The notes below the pieces were generated by a model. It did not search any database, was not told the origin of the DNA, and saw only the letters and a list, made by a program, of their open reading frames with translations. The translations under genes were made by a program, and so were the position numbers. Shown here in pieces: positions 23,987 to 32,633 of a stretch of DNA of 32,633 nucleotides. The DNA is from Candidatus Zixiibacteriota bacterium (GTDB lineage: Bacteria > Zixibacteria > MSB-5A5 > GN15 > FEB-12): the NCBI GenBank assembly GCA_021163775.1, contig JAGGTI010000028.1:1-32633 (forward strand). The letters run 5' to 3'. Position 1 is the first letter of the stretch, and every line of letters starts with the position of its first letter.

Positions 23987-24912
23987 CAGCATTATTGATT
24001 CGTATTCTGCTCCCGCTTGTTCTGATAGTCGGAGTTTTGGGATGTGGCGGTCGTGTAAGTATGGCCGCACTGGATGCCCGCGAGCTTTTTGAATTGGGCA
24101 TGGAAAAGTATGAAAATCGGAAACAGTTGGATGCTATTGAAGCATTCCAAACGGTGATTTTCAACTTTCCCGGTGAGAGCATGGTTGATACCGCACAGTA
24201 TTACCTGGCCATGACCTATTTTGACCGGCACGATTATGTACTGGCCAAAGTAGAATTCAATCGGCTATTGCTCAATTATCCGGCCTCGTCCTTTGCGCCT
24301 CAGGCTCAATTGATGCGGGCAGTCTGTTTCTACAAGGGGACACCAGAACATTACGGTTTGGATCAGACCGACCTGTATACAGCTATTCAGCAGTTCAACG
24401 ATTTTCTCATTGACTACCCGGAGTCAGACGCGACAGAAGATGCCCAAGCCTATATGGTCGAGGCTCGTTCACGTTTGGCCAGGAAATTATTTGAAAGCGG
24501 TATAGTTTATACTCGAATTGCTGATTACCGTGCGGCACGTGTTTACTTTCAGCAGGTGATTGACAACTACACAGATACCGATTACGCGGCTAACGCAACA
24601 TTCGAAATGGCCGACACCTATTTCCATAGCCACGATTGGGATGAAGCCCACGAACGGTTCGAGAATTTCCGCACTGTCTATCCAAACCATGAACGGGCCG
24701 ATGAGGCCGCCCGACTTTCCTGTGAAGCCGTTTACAAAGGTGGGGTAGAGGCATACGATGCGAGTGACTTCACATTGGCCCGGAGCCGCTTTGAACGCTA
24801 CCAGATAGTTTGCGGACAGGACGAAAAAGAGAACCGGAAGATCGATGAATATCTCCAGAGTATGGACGACCAGCCGATAGGCGAGGTTGATACTGCCAAT
24901 GCCGGCTCCTGA
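23983..24912 (+). CDS. bamD: Outer-membrane assembly lipoprotein BamD-like (TPR)
   Basis: BamD is the essential lipoprotein partner of BamA in outer-membrane protein folding. The 309-residue product starts at TTG 23983, which overlaps the upstream stop and has AAGGA at 23966-23970. Only this start supplies the lipoprotein signal ending GVLGC (Cys21). Tetratricopeptide-like repeats follow: ELFELGMEKYENRKQLDAI, then AQYYLAMTYFDRHDYVLA with LLLNYPASSFAPQAQ, and further repeats to about 260, as in BamD/YfiO. It is longer than E. coli BamD (about 245) and ends in an acidic tail. CpoB/YbgF-type TPR proteins are an alternative, but the lipobox and repeat pattern favour BamD. Confidence 0.85.
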   Translation: MTALLIRILLPLVLIVGVLGCGGRVSMAALDARELFELGMEKYENRKQLDAIEAFQTVIFNFPGESMVDTAQYYLAMTYFDRHDYVLAKVEFNRLLLNYPASSFAPQAQLMRAVCFYKGTPEHYGLDQTDLYTAIQQFNDFLIDYPESDATEDAQAYMVEARSRLARKLFESGIVYTRIADYRAARVYFQQVIDNYTDTDYAANATFEMADTYFHSHDWDEAHERFENFRTVYPNHERADEAARLSCEAVYKGGVEAYDASDFTLARSRFERYQIVCGQDEKENRKIDEYLQSMDDQPIGEVDTANAGS

Positions 24913-25507
24913 GCCGGGACAGAAGTGGGGTATACTGGGAGGGGTTTTTGACCCGGTCCATCTGGGCCATTTGGCGATTGCGACAGAGATTTTTGAGGAC
25001 CGACAACTTGACGGTGTTTTTCTGACACCAGCCTTTGATCCACCACATCGCGACAAGCAACCGCATGCGACGTTTTCGGACCGTGTGGTTATGCTACAAA
25101 TGGTTTGTGAAAGCGAACCGCGTTTATCCGTTTGCACAATCGAAAAAGATCTCAAGCGTCCCAGTTATACACTAAGAACGATTCGGGCACTGAGACAGAA
25201 ATATAAAGATGTTGATTTTAGATTTATAATCGGAGCCGATAACCTGGTTCAGCTAAAGACATGGCACCATTGGGAAACACTTCTTGACGAAGTCCATCTA
25301 TTGGTTGGGTATCGCCCCGGTGCCAATCTGGACGCGATTGATGACTATCCTCAGATGAAAATAGACATTATTGAAACGAAGCTTGTTGACATATCGTCCA
25401 CAGACATCCGTGAAGCTGTGCGTCAAGGTGTGACCGACAACGAGCTGAAACGTTTGGTATCGCCTCAGGTGGCTGATTATATAATCAAGAATGGGTTGTA
25501 TCGATGA
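24899..25507 (+). CDS. nadD: Nicotinate-nucleotide adenylyltransferase
   Basis: It adenylates nicotinate mononucleotide in NAD synthesis. The 202-residue protein has the nucleotidyltransferase signature GGVFDPVHLGHL near the N-terminus, PAFDPPH, the SYTLRT substrate motif, FIIGADN followed by TWHHW, and the C-terminal ISSTDIR. These together distinguish NadD from CoaD. ATG at 24899 is inside the end of the bamD gene, with GAGG at 24883-24886; a TTG at 24887 is possible. The stop overlaps polA in an ATGA. Confidence 0.95.
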   Translation: MPAPEPGQKWGILGGVFDPVHLGHLAIATEIFEDRQLDGVFLTPAFDPPHRDKQPHATFSDRVVMLQMVCESEPRLSVCTIEKDLKRPSYTLRTIRALRQKYKDVDFRFIIGADNLVQLKTWHHWETLLDEVHLLVGYRPGANLDAIDDYPQMKIDIIETKLVDISSTDIREAVRQGVTDNELKRLVSPQVADYIIKNGLYR

Positions 25508-28227
25508 GCACCAGTAAGTCAAAGCGGCTGTTCTTGATTGATGGTTCGGCGATGTTCTACCGGGCGTACTATGCTTTTATCCATAACCCGCTGATCAACT
25601 CCAAAGGTGAGGACACTTCTGCCTCTTACGGTCTGGTTAACTCACTGTTGAAAATACTGCGCGAGGAAGAACCGGATTATCTGGCGGTTGTGTTTGACAC
25701 TAAGAAACCCACGTTCCGTCATAAAATGTATCCTGAATACAAATCGACCCGGTCGAAGATGCCTGATGACCTGGCGGCGCAAATCCCGCGTATCCATCAA
25801 GTGGTAGAGACACTCAATATCGCATCGTTTGAACTTGAAGGTTATGAAGCGGATGATATTATCGGTACTTTCGCTCGGCAGGGTGCCGAAGCCAACTGCG
25901 AAGTCTGGTGTGTCACCGGTGACAAGGATTTCTTTCAACTGGTAAATGATCGAGTGCGAATCTATACCCCGAAGAAAGCATCAGAGAAACCAGAACGGCT
26001 CGGCCACGAGGAAGTGAAAGACAAGTTCGGAGTGTATCCCGAATCTGTGATAGACAAACTGGCGCTTATGGGGGACACCTCGGATAACGTCCCCGGCATA
26101 CCAGGAATCGGGCCGAAAACGGCTGACAAACTGCTGGAGCAGTTCGGGACTCTGGAGGGTGTGCTTGATAACTGCGAGCAAATTAAAGCCAAAGGTGTGC
26201 GGCAGAAAGTGGCCGATAACATTGAGTTGGCAAAGATGTCAAAAGAACTGGTGACGATCAAAACCGATGTGCCAATCAAATTTGATCTAAACCTCATGCA
26301 ACGTCGTCCTCCCGATTTCGACGTCGTGAGCAAACTATTTCTGGAATTGGAGTTTAACCGACTGTTGAAACAGATTCTACCCGAAGTGGCCGATAAATCT
26401 GTGACAGAGCAGGTAGAGGTAGCTTTGGGTGATTACCGCACAGTTGGCACAATTGCGGATCTCGAAAAATTGGTCACCAAACTCACCAAAGCGGATATCA
26501 TTGCGGTTGATACCGAAACAACTTCGCTTGACCCTCTCCTGGCTAAATTGGTGGGCGTTTCTCTTTCAATTGAATCTGGAAGGGGGTACTACATTCCGCT
26601 GGGTCATACGACAGATCAAGACAAGAACCTGCCAACCGAACAAGCATTGCCACTACTTAAGAAATTGCTCGAAAACAAGAATATCCGCAAGACCGGACAG
26701 AATCTCAAATATGACCTTCGGGTTCTATGGAACTCAGGAATTGAGATTGAACCAATCTCGTTCGATACTATGCTCGCTTCATTTGTAGTCGATCCGCTCG
26801 CACGTCGACATTCACTCGATGCTCTAGCTCTACAATACTGCGAGCACGAAATGCAACCGATCTCCGATTTGATTGGTAGCGGCAAAAATCAGAAGACGTT
26901 CGATATCGTTCCAATCGACAAAGCGACCACCTATGCGGTCGAGGATTCCGATTACACTCTGAGGTTGACATCGCTCCTGCTTGAACAGATCAACAAGTCG
27001 GAAGCACGTTCGCTGTATTACGATATCGAACTACCGTTGATTAAAGTTCTGGCATCAATGGAGACGGAAGGAATCCGAGTCGATGATGCTTTTCTCGGTG
27101 AGCTATCAGACGATATGACCGAACAGCTCGAACAGACCAAAATTGAGATTTTCAAGATCGCCGGTGGTCAGTTCAATATCAATTCGATCCAGCAATTGGG
27201 GCACATTCTGTTTGACAAACTTGGTCTGCCAACAAAAGGCAAGACCGCCAAGAAAACCGGTTACTCAACTGATGTTCGTGTGCTCGAAGAACTGGCCGCT
27301 TTGCATGATTTCCCGAAACTGATTCTAAATTACCGACAACTCACTAAGCTCAAGAACACTTATATTGACGCCATACCGAAACTGATCAACCCACAGACCG
27401 GACGGGTGCATACTTCGTTCAACCAGACGATCGCGACCACCGGACGACTATCATCAACTAACCCCAACCTGCAGAATATCCCCATTCGCACCGAAGAAGG
27501 ACGCCAGATTCGCAAGGCTTTTGTACCTCGCGACAAAGACCATGTTTTGCTGGCGGCGGATTACAGCCAGATTGAACTGCGAGTGTTGGCGCATTATACC
27601 AATGACCCATCGTTGATAGAGGCGTTTAACAACAATGAAGACATTCACACCCGGACGGCGTCTGAGGTTTTTGAAGTTGCCCCCGACAAAGTGACGAGCG
27701 ATATGCGTCGCATGGCCAAGACCGCCAATTTCGCTATCATCTACGGTGTCTCGGCGTATGGTCTGTCACAACAAACCGGCATGAGTGTCGAGGAGTCACG
27801 ACAGTTTATCGACAATTACCTGGCTCGTTATCCCGGTATTAAAACCTACATAGATGAGACTATCGCGTTCGCCCGTGACAATGGCTACGTGACCACGATG
27901 TTCGGTCGGCATCGCCAGATTCCACAGATAAACGACCCTAATCGTCAGGCACGGCAGTTTGCCGAGCGGATCGCGATTAACACACCGATCCAGGGCAGTG
28001 CGGCAGAGATTATCAAGATTGCTATGCTGGATATCCATGAAAAACTCAAGCCAATGCGAACCCGGATGGTCTTGCAGGTACACGATGAGCTGGTGTTCGA
28101 CGTCCACAAGAAAGAGTTAGCGGACGTAGAGAAACTGGTCAAATCCGGGATGGAAAAAGCTGCTGACCTGAAAGTACCGTTAGTGGCCGACATGGGCCAC
28201 GGCTCCAACTGGCTGGAAGCGAAGTAG
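25504..28227 (+). CDS. polA: DNA polymerase I
   Basis: It fills gaps and removes RNA primers in replication and repair. At 907 residues all three domains are present. The 5' nuclease occupies about 1-290, with the helix-hairpin-helix GIPGIGPKTADKLLEQFG. The 3'-5' exonuclease looks active: Asp336-Thr-Glu338, Asp404 in NLKYDL, and Tyr477 to Asp481 in YAVED. Many bacterial Pol I proteins lose these. The polymerase part has TGRLSS, motif A DYSQIELR (Asp686), the O-helix RRMAKTANFAIIYG and motif C VHDEL (Asp861). The phenylalanine in the O-helix, as in E. coli, predicts discrimination against dideoxynucleotides. ATG at 25504 overlaps nadD. Confidence 0.98.
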   Translation: MSTSKSKRLFLIDGSAMFYRAYYAFIHNPLINSKGEDTSASYGLVNSLLKILREEEPDYLAVVFDTKKPTFRHKMYPEYKSTRSKMPDDLAAQIPRIHQVVETLNIASFELEGYEADDIIGTFARQGAEANCEVWCVTGDKDFFQLVNDRVRIYTPKKASEKPERLGHEEVKDKFGVYPESVIDKLALMGDTSDNVPGIPGIGPKTADKLLEQFGTLEGVLDNCEQIKAKGVRQKVADNIELAKMSKELVTIKTDVPIKFDLNLMQRRPPDFDVVSKLFLELEFNRLLKQILPEVADKSVTEQVEVALGDYRTVGTIADLEKLVTKLTKADIIAVDTETTSLDPLLAKLVGVSLSIESGRGYYIPLGHTTDQDKNLPTEQALPLLKKLLENKNIRKTGQNLKYDLRVLWNSGIEIEPISFDTMLASFVVDPLARRHSLDALALQYCEHEMQPISDLIGSGKNQKTFDIVPIDKATTYAVEDSDYTLRLTSLLLEQINKSEARSLYYDIELPLIKVLASMETEGIRVDDAFLGELSDDMTEQLEQTKIEIFKIAGGQFNINSIQQLGHILFDKLGLPTKGKTAKKTGYSTDVRVLEELAALHDFPKLILNYRQLTKLKNTYIDAIPKLINPQTGRVHTSFNQTIATTGRLSSTNPNLQNIPIRTEEGRQIRKAFVPRDKDHVLLAADYSQIELRVLAHYTNDPSLIEAFNNNEDIHTRTASEVFEVAPDKVTSDMRRMAKTANFAIIYGVSAYGLSQQTGMSVEESRQFIDNYLARYPGIKTYIDETIAFARDNGYVTTMFGRHRQIPQINDPNRQARQFAERIAINTPIQGSAAEIIKIAMLDIHEKLKPMRTRMVLQVHDELVFDVHKKELADVEKLVKSGMEKAADLKVPLVADMGHGSNWLEAK

Positions 28228-28267
28228 TCTCTTTGTTAGATAGTCGCACTATTGGAGAGTAGAAAAT

Positions 28268-28858
28268 ATGATAATCGGCCTAACCGGACAGATTGGCGCG
28301 GGAAAGACCAGTGCGGCGGATATATTCCGTGAGCTTGGTGCAATCATAGTCGATGCTGACCGTATTGGGCGTGATGTTGTCGAACAATCTCCAGCGCTCC
28401 TCAAGAAGCTCGTGAAGACATTTGGCGAGGACATCGTTGGCGCGAAAGGTAAATTGCGTCGCAAGCAACTTGCGACGGTTGCCTTTCGAGATAAAGATTC
28501 CAGAGACAAATTGAATCGGCTGGTTCATCCGTATCTTTTGAAAGAGTTGTGGCGGCAGGTACGGGCCGCTGATCGAAACCGACTGGTTGTAATTGATGCC
28601 GCTCTGTTGCTCCACTGGCAAATGGATCGCAAAGTCGATTTCGTGCTGGTGATCCATGCCGGTCTTCAGATTAGATTAAATCGATTGCGCGCCCGAGGTA
28701 TTACCAGGGAAGACGCCCTCGCCCGCCAACGCGCCCAGCTTTCGTTTAGTGAATACCAAAAAAAAGCAGATCGCGTGATACTCAACAACCGGACGCCTGC
28801 TATTTTGCGTCGCAAGATCATTGCTCTATTCCAGCAGATCGTCCCGCAAACCGATTGA
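28268..28858 (+). CDS. coaE: Dephospho-CoA kinase
   Basis: It phosphorylates the 3' hydroxyl of dephospho-CoA, the last step of CoA synthesis. This 196-residue P-loop kinase has Walker A GQIGAGKT (7-14), the VDADRIGR motif, LVHPYL, an IDAALLL core strand, and a lid region with ARQRAQLS and ILNN at the end. GGAG at 28254-28257 is ten bases before the ATG. It stands 40 bases after polA, an association common in bacteria. Confidence 0.95.
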   Translation: MIIGLTGQIGAGKTSAADIFRELGAIIVDADRIGRDVVEQSPALLKKLVKTFGEDIVGAKGKLRRKQLATVAFRDKDSRDKLNRLVHPYLLKELWRQVRAADRNRLVVIDAALLLHWQMDRKVDFVLVIHAGLQIRLNRLRARGITREDALARQRAQLSFSEYQKKADRVILNNRTPAILRRKIIALFQQIVPQTD

Positions 28859-28919
28859 CAGACGCGACTGTTGACGCCTAATTTGGCTCTGAGATGATAA
28901 CTTAACGAGGATTTACGAA

Positions 28920-30926
28920 GTGCCCCTGACAGATTCAGCGACATTGCAAACGATTCGTACGTATTCACCCGCGGAGCTTAAACTGGAAGCGGCGCAAATG
29001 CGGGGTTTGGCCTTGATATCACTGTGTGCCGCCGGCTCTGGTCATTCGGGCGGGACACTGGGTGTCATGGACATAGCTACAGCACTCTATTTAGGAGTCG
29101 CACGGCACGACCCTGACAATCCAGAGTGGGAAGATCGCGACCGCATCATCTGGTCGGCCGGGCACAAAGCTCCGGCGCTCTATGTTGCTTTGGCAGTCAC
29201 TGGCTATTTAGATGAAAAAGAACTTGTCACATTGCGCCAACTGAACAGCCGTTTGCAAGGGCATCCGCATTGGCGTGACCTTCCCGGAATTGAATTCTCA
29301 ACAGGTTCGTTGGGTCAGGGCTTGTCGCTCGGTGTCGGTGTAGCGTTGGCCGCTCGTCAGGATAGTAAAGATTATCGCACCTTTGTGATAATGTCTGATG
29401 GCGAACAACAGGAAGGTTCTGTTTGGGAAGCGGTGATGTCAGCCGGAAATTACCGGCTGGGTAACCTGATCGCGATAGTAGATAAGAATCGCCTGCAGAT
29501 TGATGGTCGAACCGATGAGATTATGAATATCGAACCACTCGCGGACAAATACCGATCGTTTGGCTGGAATACTGTCGAGATTGATGGCCACGACCTAACC
29601 GCACTGGTCGAAACTCTCGAGCAGGCCCGCAACCGTGATGATGACAGCAAGCCGATAGTGATTATCTGCAATACTGTCAAAGGTAAGGGTGTGTCGTTCA
29701 TGGAGGACCAGGTCGGTTGGCACGGCAGGCCACCGAACCGGGAACAGCTTGGTCAGGCGCTTGAAGAGCTTCAGGTGACCAACAAATTTGATGTCGATGG
29801 ACTCCTCGGACAAGCAGGCAAATCGCAAAGGAAAGTAGAGCAACAGGTCGCGGACAGCATGCCGATATATTCTCGAAACTACTGGTGGAACGCTACCAAC
29901 AAAATGCGGGTTGATATGGAGCCGACCCGGTTTGGGTTTGGACGTGCGCTTGAGAAAAACGGTGACGATGAGCGCATTGTCTGTATCGGGGCGGATATCT
30001 CTGATTCAATCTGTATTTCTGATTTCTATAAGAACCATCCGGAACGTCGGAAACGATTCATCTCAGTTGGGATTGCCGAGCAAAACGCAACTTCACTTGC
30101 CGCCGGGTTAGCCAAAGAAGGAAAACTGCCGGTGTTTGGTACGTACGGTGTCTTTTCATCGACGCGCAACCTTGACCAACTAAGAGTATCGGTCTGCTAC
30201 TCAAACCTGAATGTTCTGGTTGTGGGTGCGCACGGGGGAGTGTCGGTCGGACCGGACGGTGCGACACATCAGGAATTGGAATCGATGTTTCAGATTCCCG
30301 GTTTGCCGAATATGCACATGGGGGTACCGTGCGATGCGATAGAAACCGAAAAAATGACCCGTGCCCTGCTCTTTGATGTCGTTGGGCCCAAGTATCTGCG
30401 GTTGGCGCGTGAAGCAACCCCGCTGGTGACCAGGATTGACACGCCTTTCCGCTTTGGTGAAGGGTTAGTCTTTAGACTGCGCCGTGAATCTGATCGGTTT
30501 GTAGATGCTTTTGATGTTTCGCTGGCTTCTGAGTATGAGGATGAACAAGAAACGCTGACGATAATATCTTGTGGACCGGAAACTGCCGAAGCGCTTCGCG
30601 CCGCTTATATCCTCAAGCAGGAACTCAACATAGAATCGCGCGTGTTACATTTGCACACGATTAAACCGCTGGACAACGAGGCTATCACGCGGGCCGCGAC
30701 CGAGACCAAAGTTGTTTTGACCGCTGAAGAGCATCAGGTTGGTGGTTTGGGTAATCGGGTTGCGGCTGTGATAGCTCGCGCCTGTGGAGGAAAAGACAGT
30801 ATGCCTCGGTTTGATATGATCGGGGTTGAGGATCGATTCGGTAAGACCGGACCACCTTGGGAATTGGTGAAAGAGTTTGGCCTTGCGGCTGAGCATATCG
30901 CCTTGAAAGCAAAAATGTTACTTTGA
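28920..30926 (+). CDS. tkt: Transketolase
   Basis: This thiamine-diphosphate enzyme moves two-carbon ketol units in the pentose phosphate pathway and can generate erythrose-4-phosphate, a substrate of the AroF encoded in this window. The 668-residue protein carries both halves. The N-terminal part has SGHSGG, SAGHKAP, QGHPHW, STGSLGQGL and the cofactor motif SDGEQQEG (159-166, Ser in place of the usual Gly) ending at DKN. The pyrimidine-binding half has the catalytic Glu387 in GIAEQN, then FGTYGVF and GGVSVGPDG. A C-terminal domain follows. The sequence resembles fused versions of split two-subunit transketolases. GTG at 28920 is supported by CGAGG at 28906-28910. Confidence 0.93.
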   Translation: MPLTDSATLQTIRTYSPAELKLEAAQMRGLALISLCAAGSGHSGGTLGVMDIATALYLGVARHDPDNPEWEDRDRIIWSAGHKAPALYVALAVTGYLDEKELVTLRQLNSRLQGHPHWRDLPGIEFSTGSLGQGLSLGVGVALAARQDSKDYRTFVIMSDGEQQEGSVWEAVMSAGNYRLGNLIAIVDKNRLQIDGRTDEIMNIEPLADKYRSFGWNTVEIDGHDLTALVETLEQARNRDDDSKPIVIICNTVKGKGVSFMEDQVGWHGRPPNREQLGQALEELQVTNKFDVDGLLGQAGKSQRKVEQQVADSMPIYSRNYWWNATNKMRVDMEPTRFGFGRALEKNGDDERIVCIGADISDSICISDFYKNHPERRKRFISVGIAEQNATSLAAGLAKEGKLPVFGTYGVFSSTRNLDQLRVSVCYSNLNVLVVGAHGGVSVGPDGATHQELESMFQIPGLPNMHMGVPCDAIETEKMTRALLFDVVGPKYLRLAREATPLVTRIDTPFRFGEGLVFRLRRESDRFVDAFDVSLASEYEDEQETLTIISCGPETAEALRAAYILKQELNIESRVLHLHTIKPLDNEAITRAATETKVVLTAEEHQVGGLGNRVAAVIARACGGKDSMPRFDMIGVEDRFGKTGPPWELVKEFGLAAEHIALKAKMLL

Positions 30927-30950
30927 CCATAGAAGACTGCGAGGACTAAA

Positions 30951-32123
30951 ATGATACAGTACGCCGACAGTATTACTCAACTTGAATCGGAAGGTGCGTT
31001 TGTAGTGCTGGCGAAAGCGCGCCAGATGGAACGCGAAGGTAAGAAGATTATTCATCTGCAGATTGGCGAGCCGGATTTTGACACCCCCCATAATATCTCA
31101 GAGGCCGCTTGCAAAGCGATCCACGCCGGACACACGCACTATGCTCCTTCGGGTGGTCTCCCTGAAGGACGTGAGGCGGTAGCCGAGTACATGTCACGCA
31201 CGCGAAATGTCAAATGGTCAGCCGAAAACGCGATCATCATGCCGGGCTGCAAACCGTTGATTTTCTGCTCAATGGTCTGCTTGATAAATCCAGGTGATGA
31301 AATTATCGTCCCCAATCCGGGATACCCGACATATCGTTCGGTTACTCGTTTCCTCGGAGCGATCCCGGTGCCGGTCAAGCTTCGCGAAGAAAATGATTTC
31401 CGTTTCCGTGTCAGCGATCTGGAAAAATTGATCACGCCCAAGACGCGCATGATCATTCTTAACTCGCCGGAGAATCCGACCGGCGGACAGTTGACCTGGG
31501 AAGACCTGGAAGCGATCTATGCCATCGCCAATAAGCACGACTTATGGGTGCTATCAGATGAGATTTATTCGCGTATCGTCTATGATACCGAATTTAAGTC
31601 GATCGCGGCGATTCCCGGAGCAATGGATCGCACGGTGGCGATTGATGGCTTGTCGAAAACCTACGCAATGACCGGCTGGCGGTTAGGTTTTGCCTGCATG
31701 CCAAAAAAGCTGGCCGATTATATGTTCACGCTGGCGATCAACGCTTTTTCATCGACTGCCACTTTCACCCAGCATGCCATGATCGAAGCTCTGAATGGCC
31801 CACAGGATGAGATCGACAAGATGGTGGCCGAATTCCGGAGACGGAGAGACGTTATTGTCGATGGTCTCAACGCTCTTGATGGTGTCAGTTGTCTACGGCC
31901 GGAAGGCGCTTTCTATGTCTTTCCGAACATCACCGGTACTGGTCTGACCTCGAACCAGTTCGCCGATCTCGCCCTGGATAAGGCCGGAGTAGCCTGTTTG
32001 TCAGGAACTGCCTTTGGTGAGTATGGTGAAGGGTATGTACGCTTCTCATACGCCAACTCGGTGGAGAATATCAAAACCGCTTTGAACAATATTGGTACTA
32101 TGCTGAGTGATTTGAAGAAGTGA
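30951..32123 (+). CDS. PLP-dependent aminotransferase, class I (AspC-like)
   Basis: This 390-residue fold-type I aminotransferase probably uses aspartate or aromatic amino acids as amino donors. It has IGEPDFDTP near residue 40, YAPSGGLPEGREA, PNPGYPTY, NSPENPTGG and DEIYSR. The PLP lysine is Lys236 in LSKTYAMTGWRLGF, and FSYANS holds the carboxylate-binding arginine just before it (VRFSYA). Members of this subgroup include aspartate and tyrosine/phenylalanine aminotransferases, so a role in the last step of Phe/Tyr synthesis is possible but not shown. GAGGA at 30941-30945 precedes the ATG. A strong terminator follows. Confidence 0.92.
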   Translation: MIQYADSITQLESEGAFVVLAKARQMEREGKKIIHLQIGEPDFDTPHNISEAACKAIHAGHTHYAPSGGLPEGREAVAEYMSRTRNVKWSAENAIIMPGCKPLIFCSMVCLINPGDEIIVPNPGYPTYRSVTRFLGAIPVPVKLREENDFRFRVSDLEKLITPKTRMIILNSPENPTGGQLTWEDLEAIYAIANKHDLWVLSDEIYSRIVYDTEFKSIAAIPGAMDRTVAIDGLSKTYAMTGWRLGFACMPKKLADYMFTLAINAFSSTATFTQHAMIEALNGPQDEIDKMVAEFRRRRDVIVDGLNALDGVSCLRPEGAFYVFPNITGTGLTSNQFADLALDKAGVACLSGTAFGEYGEGYVRFSYANSVENIKTALNNIGTMLSDLKK

Positions 32124-32146
32124 ATTTGATAGCTGTTCGCTGTAGG

Positions 32147-32172
32147 AAACCGGGTCATTGGCCCGGTTTTTT
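32147..32172 (+). terminator. Strong Rho-independent terminator after aminotransferase gene
   Basis: AAACCGGG (32147-32154) pairs perfectly with CCCGGTTT (32162-32169) across a seven-base loop. The T-run spans 32167-32172. It begins 24 bases after the stop and probably ends the tkt/aminotransferase transcript. Confidence 0.93.
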
Positions 32173-32208
32173 ATTGCATATTAGTCGGGCGTATTCTACG
32201 ATGGTACC

Positions 32209-32633
32209 GTGAAATATGCTATGGTCACAACCAATCTCCTTGACCTTCGAGCCGAGCCTCGTTTTGAAGCTGAGCGACTTAGTCAGTTGCTGTTTGGAGA
32301 GGTTGTTCGAACCGGCGGTGTGCGTCACGGCTATTGTCGAATACAACAATCAGATGGCTACGCTGGATGGGTGGACAGGCGTTTTCTATGTACCATTTCG
32401 CAACGAGCGGCACACACATTTCAGAAGAAGGCCTGTCATATTGTATCCTCATGGAAGGCTAATCTAACCGCAAACGATTCGATTTATCCCACTCCGCACT
32501 TCGTTTTCTACGGAACCCATTTGCGATATATTCGTTCCAGAAATGGCATTGCTTTCTGTGAATTGGCCGATGGGCGGTCAATACAGCTCAATCGGAATCA
32601 TTTGAAGCCGATTAATGCTATAAAGAAAGAAGA
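32209..32633 (+). CDS. SH3b-domain protein, likely NlpC/P60 peptidase (3' end outside window)
   Basis: An open frame runs from GTG 32209 (or ATG 32221, four codons later) to the window end, giving 141 codons with no stop. The first about 60 residues are a bacterial SH3 domain (NLLDLRAEPRFEAERLSQLL, then GYCRIQQSDGYAGWVDRRFL). A second beta-rich segment to about 135 looks like another SH3b (YGTHLRY, AFCELADG). This arrangement matches YkfC-like gamma-D-glutamyl-L-diamino-acid endopeptidases, which have SH3b domains before an NlpC/P60 catalytic domain. That domain would lie beyond the edge and is not seen. No signal peptide is visible, which suits a cytoplasmic muropeptide-recycling role. Confidence 0.75.
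   Translation, partial: MKYAMVTTNLLDLRAEPRFEAERLSQLLFGEVVRTGGVRHGYCRIQQSDGYAGWVDRRFLCTISQRAAHTFQKKACHIVSSWKANLTANDSIYPTPHFVFYGTHLRYIRSRNGIAFCELADGRSIQLNRNHLKPINAIKKE

Noticed and set aside
29394-29402. SDG instead of GDG at the transketolase cofactor motif as a sign of inactivity
   Set aside because: The Asp, the downstream Asn, the active-site histidines and Glu387 are all kept, so a working enzyme is expected.
1-32633. CRISPR arrays, tRNA or rRNA genes, prophage or toxin-antitoxin and defence modules
   Set aside because: No regularly spaced repeats, no RNA gene signatures and no such protein families were seen on either strand.

Overview
The window looks like a chromosomal piece of a diderm (Gram-negative-type) bacterium of middling GC content. 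Every convincing gene lies on the plus strand. LptD, a BamD-like lipoprotein and a LolA-like lipoprotein imply an outer membrane that carries lipopolysaccharide or a similar lipid. Gene style (dense ATGA/GTGA/TTGA overlaps, a long LptD, the gene order) is compatible with an uncultured FCB-group lineage such as Zixibacteria. That placement is inference; no rRNA or other decisive marker is present.

Bases 1-10836 are an aromatic amino acid block. A membrane-protein tail is followed by trpC, trpF, trpB and trpA, then argS, then aroF, aroA, aroE, aroK, aroB and aroQ. Six of the seven steps from PEP and erythrose-4-phosphate to chorismate are encoded together; only chorismate synthase (aroC) is absent. 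With trpCFBA, the block turns central metabolites into chorismate and carries the late steps to tryptophan. Most junctions overlap by 4 bp or are separated by a few bases, so translation is probably coupled. Transketolase, which can supply erythrose-4-phosphate, lies about 18 kb downstream.

Bases 10853-12439 encode a lipoprotein that I read as an ACE-like (peptidase family M2) fold whose HExxH zinc site is destroyed. Bases 12440-12985 form the only long non-genic gap. It holds several perfect palindromes and, on the minus strand, a decayed piece resembling the C-terminus of a REP-associated/IS200-like transposase.

Bases 12986-18529 hold a fumarylacetoacetate-hydrolase-family enzyme, an AlaX-type alanyl-tRNA editing protein and a very long LptD. 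A terminator, a leader with an inverted repeat, the DNA-binding protein HU and a strong terminator follow.

Bases 19072-28858 hold cell-cycle, envelope and housekeeping genes: ftsK, a LolA-like lipoprotein, rimO, a membrane-anchored lytic transglycosylase, a BamD-like TPR lipoprotein, nadD, polA and coaE. Transketolase and a class I aminotransferase come next, closed by a strong terminator. The window ends inside a protein that starts with SH3b domains, probably an NlpC/P60 peptidase.

No complete new defence or mobile system is visible. The most unusual items are the zinc-site-less ACE-like lipoprotein, the palindrome and transposase-remnant gap, and the enlarged LptD.
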